From CAYYNP01 sp964472545 (lineage in GTDB: Bacteria > Planctomycetota > Planctomycetia > Pirellulales > Thermoguttaceae), in assembly GCA_964472545.1 (NCBI GenBank), contig CAYYNP010000037.1:1-48464 (forward strand): 48,464 bases of DNA. Reading direction: 5' to 3'. A program made the translations under genes and the position numbers. Shown here in pieces: positions 35,940 through 43,700 of the stretch (positions within the stretch are counted from its first letter, which is position 1; the number at the start of each line of letters is the position of its first letter). The notes beneath the pieces were generated by a model. That model did not search any database and was not told where the DNA came from. It worked only from the letters and a program-made list of their open reading frames with translations.

Positions 35940-38900
35940 CTACGGCGCACCGGCGATGTCGGCCGTGAGACGGGGCGCCGGCCAAAGTTGCACCGTGTTG
36001 TCGGAACGCGATGCAGCTAACGTCTTGCCGTCGGGGCTGAACTCGACGGAGAGAAAATAGCCCGGCGTGTTCTCCAGGCTGGGGGTGAAAACCTCATAAC
36101 CGGTCTCCGCGTCCCAGATGATCACGGCCTGCCCGGCCATGACCAGTCGCTTTCCGTCGGGGCTGAAGGCCAGGCCGTTGACGGTGCCGTCGGGACCGCG
36201 AAACGTAGCCAGTTGCTTACCCGTGGCCACGTCCCACAGGTCGGCCGTTCCGTCGCGGCAGGAAGTGGCGATGCACTTGCCGTCAGGGCTGAAGACCGGT
36301 GTGCGCACGCTCTGCTTTTCTCGACGCAGCGTCAACAACTCCCGGCCGCCCTCGGCGTCCCACACGGTGACCACGCCCGGCAGATGTCCCTCGGGCAGCC
36401 ACAGCGTGTCGCAGGCCGCCGCCACTTGCTTTCCGCCCGGGCTGAAGGCGACGTGTTCGACGTTGCCGCCGTGCTCGCGGCGGAGCGTCAACTGGGGCTC
36501 AGCCGTTTCGGCGTCCCAGACCTTGACTTCACCCGGTTGCAGTTCGTCGGGGCCGGCCCATCGCGCGTGATCGCAGGAGGCCGCGAGTTTGCCGTCGGGG
36601 CTGAAGACCACACCTGAAACCAGCCGCCGCTGATGGCCGTCGAACGTGCCGATCACCTCGCCGCTCTGAACGTCCCAAACGTATACCGAGCCGTCACGGC
36701 TTGCCGCCGCCACCCGAGGTCTTCCGGCACGGCAAAACGCTACGCGTTCGACCGGCTCTTTCGGCCCGCGCAGCGTGTGGAGCACCTCGCACTTGGCCAG
36801 GTCGAATACAATCACGTCATTCCCTGCCGCGGTGGCCAGACGGCGGCTCTCGGGCCCGATCGCCGCGTTGGCCGTCGACGGCCGCAGCCGGCCGCCGTCT
36901 TCGAGGCTCGTGCGGTCCCAGATCTTCACCGTACTGCTGCCGCCCGACGCCAGGCGCTCGCCGTCGGGCGAGAAGGCGACGCAAAGGGCCATCCCCACAT
37001 GGCCGCGAAGCACCGCCTCTTCGCGCCCGCTGGCCACGTCCCACACGCGCACCGTGCGGTCCTTCCCACACGTGGCCAGCCGCTTGCCGTCCGGCGAAAA
37101 GGCCAGCCCCCAGACGGCCGCGGTATGGCCGGAATACATGCGGACCGGCTGGCCCGTGGCGGCGTCCCACAATCGCACGGTTCGATCTTCACCGACCGAC
37201 GCCACGTGCATCCCATCGGGGCTGAACGCCGCCGAGTAGACGAAACCCGAGTGGCCGCTGAGAGTGCGGATCTCTTGCCCGTCGGCCGCGTTTAGGATCT
37301 TCACGGCCCCGTCCCACCCGGCGGTGACCAGCCGGTTACCGTCCCGGTCGAAGGCCACGCAGTCGATCTTCGTCGTGTGGCCCTTGATCGTCGCCATTCG
37401 GCTGCCGTCGTCGACGTTCCACAAAACGACCTCACCGAATTCACTGAGCACGCCGCACGCCGCCGCAAGACGTTTGCCGTCGGGGCTGAAAGCGACCGAG
37501 TTGACGCCGTCGCGATGCCAGGCGAGCGTGCGGACTTCCGTCCAGGTGGTCACGTCCCAGAGCTTGACCGTCTTGTCTCGGCTGGCCGAGGCCAACAGTT
37601 TGCCGTCAGGTGAGAATGTCACGCCGGTCACGGCATCGGTGTGGCGAGGCTGGAGCACTCGCAGCGTCTCGCCCGTGTGGGCGTCCGAAATCCTCAGGTT
37701 CGTCGCGTTGTCGCCGGATGCCACCCACCGCCCGCTGGGATCGAACGCCAGACAACGGACCGATCCGCCGTGCTCGGGGAGGCTCAACGCCTCCGAATGG
37801 CAACGCCACTTCAGGAAATGCCACTCCCAATGCCGATGGGCCGGATCGCAGGCGTCGAGATAACGTTCGGCCGCTTCGATTTGGGCCGCTTGCCATTGGC
37901 GGTCGGCCAGCGACACACGGAGGAAGTCGAGGTTTCGCCTCGCTTCGGCCAGCGCGGCTGCCAGCGCCCGCTGCGCCGCCTCGGCTTCCTTCCGAGCGAT
38001 GGTCTCGGCGTCGGCCCGCTCTTCGGCGTCGGTTCGTGCCCCTACGGCGACTTGCCATTGCCACGCTACGCCCGCGAAGCCGAGGATTGTGACCAGGACG
38101 ATCGACGCCGTCAGCGCGGCGACGGCCGGCCGCCGCCCGGCCCATTTGACCAGCCGCCCAAAGCTCCCCACCGGCCGCGCGAGGATCGGCCGGTCGTCGA
38201 GATAGCGGCGCAGCTCGTCGGCCAAATCGCCGGCGCCGGTGTAACGCCGGCCGGGTTCCTTTTCCAAACACTTCAGACAGATCGTCTCCAGATCCCGCGG
38301 CAGTTTTGGACGCAGTCGCCCGGGCGGAACCGGTTCGTCGGTGAGCACCTGCGACACGGTGTCCAGCGACGTTTCGCCGCGAAACGGCGGCCGGCCGCTG
38401 AGCATTTCGTAGAGGATCGCCCCCAGCGCGTAGACGTCGGTCGCCGGGCCGATCGACTGGGGCTTGCCGGAGGCCTGTTCCGGGGCCATGTAGCTGGGCG
38501 TGCCCAGCACGTCGCCGGTCGCCGTTTGGCCGGCGTCGTCGTGGAACTGTTTGGCCAGGCCGAAGTCGGCGATCTTCGGCACGCCGTCGCCGGTCAACAG
38601 CACGTTGGGTGGCTTCAGGTCCCGGTGGACGATGCCCCGGCGATGGGCCAGGTCGATCGCCCGGGCAAGCGTTTCGACAATCTCGGCCGTGGCGTTAAGC
38701 GGCTGCGGCGTGCCATCGATGCGCTCGGCCAGGTTGCCGCCGTCGACGTATTCCTGGCAGATCAGCGGCAGCCCTTCGTGCTCGGCGACGTCGAACACCT
38801 GGACGATGTTCGGGTGCTGCAAACGGGCGGCGGCAGTGGCCTCGGTGCGAAATCGCTCCAGCATCTCCGGATCGACGTAGGCCCCGGCCAGCAGCATCTT

Positions 38901-39443
38901 CAGCGCTACGGTGCGGTCGAGTTGCTCGTGACGGGCCTTGTAGACGACCCCCATGCCGCCGCGTCCGAGCATTTGCTGAATCGCGTAGCCGGGGATATCC
39001 GGAGGCGGCGTTTCGCGGCGGCCATTCTGATCGAGCGCCTCCTGAAGCTGGCTCTCATCGGTGACCACGTCGGGGAATCGCTCGTGGTATTCGGCCGCGG
39101 AAGGGCGATCGGCGAAGCGATGCCGGACGCGATACTCCTGGTGCAACAGCCGCAACACGATCGACGGGTCGCGCAGCGGCGGAAAGCGGTCCAAATAGCC
39201 CTCGACGAGGCTCGGCTGCCCGGGCTGCTTCGATCCTTCGCTCGCCTCGCGCTGTGCGGCCGATTTCCAGCTCAGTTCCAATTCGACGTGGACCAACTCT
39301 TCCAGCGTGCCAAGGTAGTAGGGATGATCGGTCGGCGGCAGGCAGGCCTCGATCGGCTGCGGTGTGCCGTGACGCCACGCCGTCTCGAACCGGCGGCGGG
39401 CCGTTTCGTCGATCGATCGAGCGTGGGTGTCCTCGTGAACCAT
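35940..39443 (-). CDS. Membrane Ser/Thr protein kinase with two WD40 propellers
   Basis: A 1167-residue receptor-like Hanks-type kinase. The N-terminal 150 residues form a planctomycete-type extension. The kinase domain is about 152-420: GRGGMGVVYKA (160-170), VALK (Lys182), HRDLKPPN (Asp275), DFG (293-295), APE (320-322). One membrane helix lies at about 437-464, then a charged coiled coil (465-505), then 14 WD40 repeats from about 556 to 1160 (typical units AFSPDGKRLA...VRLWD; repeat 8 is degenerate), enough for two seven-bladed propellers. All catalytic residues are present. The ECF sigma factor gene lies directly upstream on the same strand. The likely role is phospho-signalling with an exported propeller sensor; the partner is unknown. 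Confidence 0.96.
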   Translation of the reverse strand: MVHEDTHARSIDETARRRFETAWRHGTPQPIEACLPPTDHPYYLGTLEELVHVELELSWKSAAQREASEGSKQPGQPSLVEGYLDRFPPLRDPSIVLRLLHQEYRVRHRFADRPSAAEYHERFPDVVTDESQLQEALDQNGRRETPPPDIPGYAIQQMLGRGGMGVVYKARHEQLDRTVALKMLLAGAYVDPEMLERFRTEATAAARLQHPNIVQVFDVAEHEGLPLICQEYVDGGNLAERIDGTPQPLNATAEIVETLARAIDLAHRRGIVHRDLKPPNVLLTGDGVPKIADFGLAKQFHDDAGQTATGDVLGTPSYMAPEQASGKPQSIGPATDVYALGAILYEMLSGRPPFRGETSLDTVSQVLTDEPVPPGRLRPKLPRDLETICLKCLEKEPGRRYTGAGDLADELRRYLDDRPILARPVGSFGRLVKWAGRRPAVAALTASIVLVTILGFAGVAWQWQVAVGARTDAEERADAETIARKEAEAAQRALAAALAEARRNLDFLRVSLADRQWQAAQIEAAERYLDACDPAHRHWEWHFLKWRCHSEALSLPEHGGSVRCLAFDPSGRWVASGDNATNLRISDAHTGETLRVLQPRHTDAVTGVTFSPDGKLLASASRDKTVKLWDVTTWTEVRTLAWHRDGVNSVAFSPDGKRLAAACGVLSEFGEVVLWNVDDGSRMATIKGHTTKIDCVAFDRDGNRLVTAGWDGAVKILNAADGQEIRTLSGHSGFVYSAAFSPDGMHVASVGEDRTVRLWDAATGQPVRMYSGHTAAVWGLAFSPDGKRLATCGKDRTVRVWDVASGREEAVLRGHVGMALCVAFSPDGERLASGGSSTVKIWDRTSLEDGGRLRPSTANAAIGPESRRLATAAGNDVIVFDLAKCEVLHTLRGPKEPVERVAFCRAGRPRVAAASRDGSVYVWDVQSGEVIGTFDGHQRRLVSGVVFSPDGKLAASCDHARWAGPDELQPGEVKVWDAETAEPQLTLRREHGGNVEHVAFSPGGKQVAAACDTLWLPEGHLPGVVTVWDAEGGRELLTLRREKQSVRTPVFSPDGKCIATSCRDGTADLWDVATGKQLATFRGPDGTVNGLAFSPDGKRLVMAGQAVIIWDAETGYEVFTPSLENTPGYFLSVEFSPDGKTLAASRSDNTVQLWPAPRLTADIAGAP

Positions 39444-39563
39444 GGTCTCTCGCGTTGTCTACGTGCTCCGCGGCGTTATCGAGCCGACGAACAGCCCATA
39501 ACGCCGCTTGACGCTTACCCACGCAAAACGAGTGCCAATCCGTAGTGAGCCAGACAGTCGCGA

Positions 39564-39612
39564 TACTGTCTACTGCATACTGCGAACTGCATACCGCCAA
39601 CCGCCTACTCCC
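39564..39612. repeat. Heptad tandem repeat between sigma factor and kinase
   Basis: Seven consecutive 7-bp units (TACTGTC, TACTGCA, TACTGCG, AACTGCA, TACCGCC, AACCGCC, TACTCCC). The run covers the minus-strand stop codon of the sigma factor gene at 39605-39607. The unit is the same type as at 33573-33600. It resembles short tandemly repeated repetitive sequences described in other bacteria. Confidence 0.65.
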
Positions 39613-40207
39613 CACGCTCAATGAGTCGCTCCAACCGCACCTGCACCCGCTTGAGGATCCGCCGCACCGTCCGCTCCGAGATTCCCATCTGCTCGGCGAT
39701 TTCCTCCTGCGTACACGCTTGCAGCTTCAACTCGACGACTTGGCGCTGCTCGGGTTCCAGCGCGTCGAGCAACTGCTGGAACTGATCGGTGAACTCGGCG
39801 GCGTCGGCCGGCGACGGCTCGCGATCGACCGCCTCGAACCGCCCGGGCAGGCCTTCGTCGACTTCCGGCGGCGGGGCCGTCTCGCGCTGCACACTACGTT
39901 TGCCTCGGAGGTGGTATCGGGCCTTCTCGCGGACTTTCGTCAGAGTGATGGCGCAAAGCAGACTCCACAGCCGCCGGCCGTCGGAGAACTCGAACTGGCC
40001 CTGCTGGGCGCGGCGGAAGAACGTCCGGAAGACCGATTGCACGACGTCGTCGGCGTCGACCCGGCGGCGGATCCCGGACGTCAGATGCCGCTGGGCAATC
40101 TGACAGAGAACCCGATCGTAGCGATGGAAGAAGCCATGAGCGATCTCCTCATCGCCTTGGCAGAGCCCTTCGATCAGACGTTCAAAGTGGTCCTCTTCGA
40201 TCGACAT
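39605..40207 (-). CDS. ECF-type RNA polymerase sigma factor
   Basis: A 200-residue sigma-70 family factor of the extracytoplasmic-function type found in planctomycetes. The start at 40207 has GGGAG 7 nt upstream; a GTG two codons earlier is too close to it. Region 2 includes DADDVVQSVFRTFF (-10 recognition and core binding). Region 4 carries the helix-turn-helix QEEIAEQMGISERTVRRILKRVQVRLE (-35 recognition). No anti-sigma gene is adjacent; the kinase gene 161 nt downstream is the likely functional partner. Confidence 0.95.
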   Translation of the reverse strand: MSIEEDHFERLIEGLCQGDEEIAHGFFHRYDRVLCQIAQRHLTSGIRRRVDADDVVQSVFRTFFRRAQQGQFEFSDGRRLWSLLCAITLTKVREKARYHLRGKRSVQRETAPPPEVDEGLPGRFEAVDREPSPADAAEFTDQFQQLLDALEPEQRQVVELKLQACTQEEIAEQMGISERTVRRILKRVQVRLERLIERGE

Positions 40208-40472
40208 GGCCACACTCCCGTCGCAATGACTGATCCCCCCAATCGCAGGATAAGCGGGGCGCCAAAGCAGATCAAGCCCACCTTCGGATTTGACGCATAC
40301 TGCCCTGAGTGACTAGCTCCGAGAAATCGCCGGTGACCTGTCCGGAATGTGGCGCGAAGGGCAATCCAGAGATTGAACGCCACCTGGCTCACCAACGCAC
40401 ACCGGTGGCAGCACAAGTTCCCGAGTCCCTCGACCCGTTCACGGCTGTCTCCGAGCAGCCAAGGAGAGAATC

Positions 40473-41138
40473 ATGTTGTCCAAACCTCGAACTCTCGTCG
40501 CTCTCGCCGTAATGGCCTCTGCCGCGCTGGGCACGGCCCGCCGCGCGAGCGCCTTGTCGTACGTCGACATGAGCAACCCACAGCAGTTGGCCGAAAACCT
40601 GGTGCAGTATCAGTACAACGGCCGTTGGTACAGTTACATGCTCTGCTACGGCGGCTGGGCCACCGCCAAGGCGATGGACGACCTGCTCGCCCGCGGCCTG
40701 ACCACCCACTACATCTATCGCGGCAAGAAGACCTGCTACCGCTACACCGACGCCGGCACCGGCCAGGAGAACTGGCTGCCGAGCGATCGGGTCCAAGTGC
40801 CCACCACCTACGCCCCGGGCACCATCTGGCGAGAAATGGAGTCGGCCAAAGGATCGACGATCAACGGCACCTGGACCTGGGACCCGGCCTACTATCGCTT
40901 CATTTGCCGCTGGCACAACGGCGCGGTGGCCACGATCCAACTCCGCACCGCGCCCGGTCAGCAGGTCGTCCTCGAACGCCGCGACTGGACCGGAGCCACC
41001 GCCGGACTCACCGCACGCTACCAAGGTTGTGTCAAGGGCAATCGCGTCTCCGGCAACGTCACCTTCACTTACCAAGGCAAGACCTGGTCCGGCGAGTGGT
41101 CGGCGCTGATCGCCAGCCAGCAGGTTCGTTCGCAGTAA
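40473..41138 (+). CDS. Secreted protein of unknown function
   Basis: A 221-residue protein with a signal peptide (cut near ARRASA, residue 27) and a strong AAGGAGAG (40461-40468). The mature part is rich in Tyr, Trp and Gly and predicted beta structure (YNGRWYSYMLCYGGW, INGTWTWDPAYYRFICRWHNG, VTFTYQGKTWSGEWSALI). Three or four Cys residues may pair. The C-terminal NGTWTW...GKTWSGEW pattern suggests a small beta-barrel fold. No family was recognised. It is divergent from the sigma factor gene, so it is a possible target of that regulator. Confidence 0.75.
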   Translation: MLSKPRTLVALAVMASAALGTARRASALSYVDMSNPQQLAENLVQYQYNGRWYSYMLCYGGWATAKAMDDLLARGLTTHYIYRGKKTCYRYTDAGTGQENWLPSDRVQVPTTYAPGTIWREMESAKGSTINGTWTWDPAYYRFICRWHNGAVATIQLRTAPGQQVVLERRDWTGATAGLTARYQGCVKGNRVSGNVTFTYQGKTWSGEWSALIASQQVRSQ

Positions 41139-41174
41139 CCTCCACGGCCGGCAGCATGTCGTCGGTGGGTCCCG

Positions 41175-41245
41175 TTGGCCGAAGGCCAAGACTCACCGTA
41201 GCCTGGGGCGTTGCCTAGGCTACCGTGAAGATGGCCTTCGGCCAA
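41175..41245. repeat. Long imperfect hairpin between convergent genes
   Basis: The arms at 41175-41204 and 41217-41245 are inverted copies: TTGGCCGAAGGCCA and GTAGCCT are conserved, with a few mismatches between them. The loop is 12 nt. It sits 36 nt after a plus-strand stop and could end transcription, but looks like a dispersed palindromic repeat. Confidence 0.6.
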
Positions 41246-41316
41246 GGAAAGAAGCCGCCGTGTAGCCGACGACAACCGCACTGCAACGTGTCCACGCACG
41301 CGCGACGCCGGAATCC

Positions 41317-41358
41317 CCAGTCCCGAGTTCCCAGTCCCGAGTTTCCAGTCCCGAGTTT
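41317..41358 (+). repeat. 14-bp tandem repeat, three units
   Basis: CCAGTCCCGAGTTY occurs at 41317-41330, 41331-41344 and 41345-41358, with one base difference, plus a partial fourth unit (CCAG). The unit length is two heptads, like the other tandem repeats here. Confidence 0.85.
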
Positions 41359-41372
41359 CCAGAGACGCATGA

Positions 41373-41391
41373 CATCTCGCGGAGCGAGATG
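41373..41391. repeat. Small palindrome at the 3' end of the oxidoreductase gene
   Basis: CATCTCGC GGA GCGAGATG, an 8-bp perfect stem with a 3-base loop, 8 nt beyond the minus-strand stop codon at 41400. It may act as a terminator stem or be another dispersed repeat; no T-run follows. Confidence 0.5.
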
Positions 41392-41399
41392 ACTACTAT

Positions 41400-42563
41400 T
41401 CAGAAACTCAGTTCCACCCTCTGTCCCGTCTTGCTCGCCTCCCGCATCGCCACGATGATCGCGGCCACGCGGTAGCCGTCCTCGAAGGTGGCGTTGTAGG
41501 GGCTCATCGGCTTGTTGTTGGCCACGGCGTCGAGGAAGTGGAACTTTTCGATGATGTGGCAGTGTTCCCAACCGATGTTGTGGCCGTGGGGCCACCAGGG
41601 GCCGACGTAGGGATGGTCGGCTTCGGTGACGGAGATCTCGGTGAAGCCCAAGAGCTGGTTGCCATCGGCCGCCCGGCAGACGTGCAGGCTGTTGGGGTGT
41701 TCGAGGTCCCAGCGCAGCGCGCCCTGCGTGCCGTGGATTTCCCAGGTGAGGAAGTTCTTCCGGCCGGTGGCCACTACGGACGATTCGAGCACGCCGACGG
41801 CGCCGTTTTCGAAGTCCATCAGCGAGAGGGTCGTTTCGTCGGACTCGGCCGTGGCGTCGCCGGCGCTGGTGATCGCGCGCCCCTCGTTGAAGGTTCGCAC
41901 CAAGGCCGAAACGCCGGCGATCTCGCCCACCAGGAACCGGCACTGGTCGATCGCGTGCGAGCCGATGCCTTGTAGCCCGCCGGAGTGCGGCCAGGCGGCG
42001 TACCAGGCCTGGTCGGGCGTCATCGACGGGTCGTGGCCGGCCATTTGCAGGTAACTCGCCCGGATCTGATAAATCGAGCCGATCTCGCCGGCGTCGATCA
42101 GGTCCTTGGCCAACCGCACTGCCGGCATGAAGCGGTAGTTGAACGTACACATCGCCATGCCGCTGGAAGCCGCCGCCGCGTCGCGCATCCGCCGGGCGTC
42201 GTCGACCGACACGGCCAGCGGCTTCTCGCAGACCACGTGCTTGCCGTTTTGAAGAGCCGCGATCGTCGGCTCGACGTGGACCGGGTCCGGGCCGCAGTTG
42301 TCGAAGACGTCGATCCGGTCGCTGCCGACCACGTCCTGGTAGTCGGTGCAATACTCTTCGAAGCCGTATCGGGCGGCCTCGCACTCGACGATCTCCGCGT
42401 TCTGGTCGCAAAGCACCGCCAGCCGCGGCATCACGCCGGCGTCGGGGTAGATGTAGGGGATTGTCTTGTAGGCGTTGCTGTGGCACTTGCCCATGAAGCC
42501 GCACCCTAGCATGCCCAGGCGGACTTCTTTTCTTCCGTTGCCGGTCGTCTTTTCGATGGCCAT
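41400..42563 (-). CDS. Gfo/Idh/MocA-family NAD(P)-dependent sugar oxidoreductase
   Basis: A 387-residue cytoplasmic oxidoreductase. The Rossmann loop GMLGCGFMG is at about 17-25, the family EKP motif (CEKPLA, Lys114) supplies the catalytic lysine, and a C-terminal alpha/beta domain carries GSHAIDQCRFL with the usual Asp/His pair. AAGGAG lies 8 nt upstream of the ATG. It is 30 nt downstream of the TIM-barrel gene and probably translated from the same mRNA. The family oxidises or reduces sugars, inositols or aminosugars; the substrate is unknown. No Tat signal, so it is cytoplasmic. Confidence 0.94.
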   Translation of the reverse strand: MAIEKTTGNGRKEVRLGMLGCGFMGKCHSNAYKTIPYIYPDAGVMPRLAVLCDQNAEIVECEAARYGFEEYCTDYQDVVGSDRIDVFDNCGPDPVHVEPTIAALQNGKHVVCEKPLAVSVDDARRMRDAAAASSGMAMCTFNYRFMPAVRLAKDLIDAGEIGSIYQIRASYLQMAGHDPSMTPDQAWYAAWPHSGGLQGIGSHAIDQCRFLVGEIAGVSALVRTFNEGRAITSAGDATAESDETTLSLMDFENGAVGVLESSVVATGRKNFLTWEIHGTQGALRWDLEHPNSLHVCRAADGNQLLGFTEISVTEADHPYVGPWWPHGHNIGWEHCHIIEKFHFLDAVANNKPMSPYNATFEDGYRVAAIIVAMREASKTGQRVELSF

Positions 42564-42593
42564 GGTCTTGCTCCTTGCTATGGGGACAGCGTG

Positions 42594-43601
42594 CTATGCA
42601 GTCAGGATGTGTGGCAGTTTCTCTCGCGCCCAACGGACCGAGCGTTCGAGATGGTCGGACTCCAACGGCCAGGACTCTTCGCCGTCGGGCAGGTCGGCCG
42701 GCCATTCGGTCGGTAGCGGCTTTTCCCACGACTTGTTCAGGTACCAGGTCAGGCCGTCGCCGGGCGGAGACACGTGGGTCTTGAAGAAACTGTCGTCGAA
42801 GATGTTCAGCGTGAACGGGGCCCACTGCGAGTGGATCTCGATGCTCAAGTTGCAGTCGGGGTTGTGTGCCGCGATGAGTTCGGCGATTGCGGCCACGTCG
42901 ATCTCGCCGTCGCCCAACGCACAGTTCTCTAGCGCCAGGCCGTTCTCGGTCCGCAGGATGCGGTAGTTCTTGAAGTGCGTGGCATGCGTGTTCGGGGCCA
43001 TGATGCCGGCCAGACGCAGCGGATCGTCCAGATCGAAGGCCAGGTTGCCCGTGTCGACCACGAACCCATAGGCCGGGCTGGCGACCTGCGAGTGGATCGA
43101 CGCCAACTGCCGCACGGTAAAATCGGCGTGGTTCTCCTGAACGATCGTGATGCCCATGTCTTCGGCCGCCTTGGTGGCCTCGCGGAGGATGGCCACCGTG
43201 TCGTCCATCAAGGCGTCCATATCGCACCCCTCATCTCGCGAGAAGAGGTTGCCGGAGACCATCCGCAGCAACGGCGAGCCGAGCCGCTTAGCCACCTTCA
43301 GATGATGGATCACGATGCCGGCGTCGGAGACCGACATGTCGTAGCCGGCGTCGTCCAGCAGTTCGCGGCATCGCTGGGCCATGGGGTGCCAGCGGAAGAT
43401 CGACCCCATGCCGAACTCGAGATACATCTGCTTCTCTTCGGCAAACTCCCGAATGGCGTCGAGGTCGGCGTCTTTGTACGACCGAAACGGCGAGAACTCG
43501 AACAGCACTCCCTTGAGGCCCAGGCCGTCAGCCAGCTTGAGCACGCCGATCGGGTCCAATCCGGAATTGCGTGCCGAGAATGATTCCAAACCGAGTTTCA
43601 T
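42594..43601 (-). CDS. Xylose-isomerase-like TIM-barrel (sugar phosphate isomerase/epimerase family)
   Basis: A 335-residue (beta/alpha)8 protein. Metal ligands typical of the family are in place: Glu156 in VQENHAD, Asp183 in VVDTGN, His209 in THFKN, Glu255 in SIEIHS. The AGGAGAG Shine-Dalgarno is strong. It is followed after 30 nt by the Gfo/Idh/MocA gene; the two families often act together in sugar or inositol catabolism. The C-terminal 60 residues extend beyond the barrel (TWYLNKSWEKPLPTEWP). Substrate unknown. Confidence 0.92.
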   Translation of the reverse strand: MKLGLESFSARNSGLDPIGVLKLADGLGLKGVLFEFSPFRSYKDADLDAIREFAEEKQMYLEFGMGSIFRWHPMAQRCRELLDDAGYDMSVSDAGIVIHHLKVAKRLGSPLLRMVSGNLFSRDEGCDMDALMDDTVAILREATKAAEDMGITIVQENHADFTVRQLASIHSQVASPAYGFVVDTGNLAFDLDDPLRLAGIMAPNTHATHFKNYRILRTENGLALENCALGDGEIDVAAIAELIAAHNPDCNLSIEIHSQWAPFTLNIFDDSFFKTHVSPPGDGLTWYLNKSWEKPLPTEWPADLPDGEESWPLESDHLERSVRWAREKLPHILTA

Positions 43602-43637
43602 GGGTCTCTCCTGGGGCGAAGGGAAAAGGAGGAAGGC

Positions 43638-43700
43638 GGAAGGATGAAGGATGAAGAAGGAGGCACTTGTCGGAGTTCATCCCTCATCCTTCATCCTTCC
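43638..43700. repeat. 17-bp inverted repeat of GAAGGAT heptads
   Basis: GGAAGGATGAAGGATGA (43638-43654) is exactly complementary to 43684-43700, with a 29-nt loop. The right arm includes the minus-strand stop codon at 43691-43693. Each arm contains two copies of the heptad GAAGGAT. Confidence 0.8.

Noticed and set aside
37641..39545. 634-codon plus-strand frame opposite the kinase
   Set aside because: It is antisense to the conserved kinase domain; a shadow caused by codon bias.
40309..40512. Possible 67-residue protein with a single CPEC motif
   Set aside because: It has only one CxxC pair, overlaps the start of the well-supported secreted-protein gene, and has no good ribosome site.
41215..43227. 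670-codon minus-strand frame across the Gfo and TIM-barrel genes
   Set aside because: It runs through two well-supported genes in another frame of the same strand, and its translation is Arg-rich with no domain.
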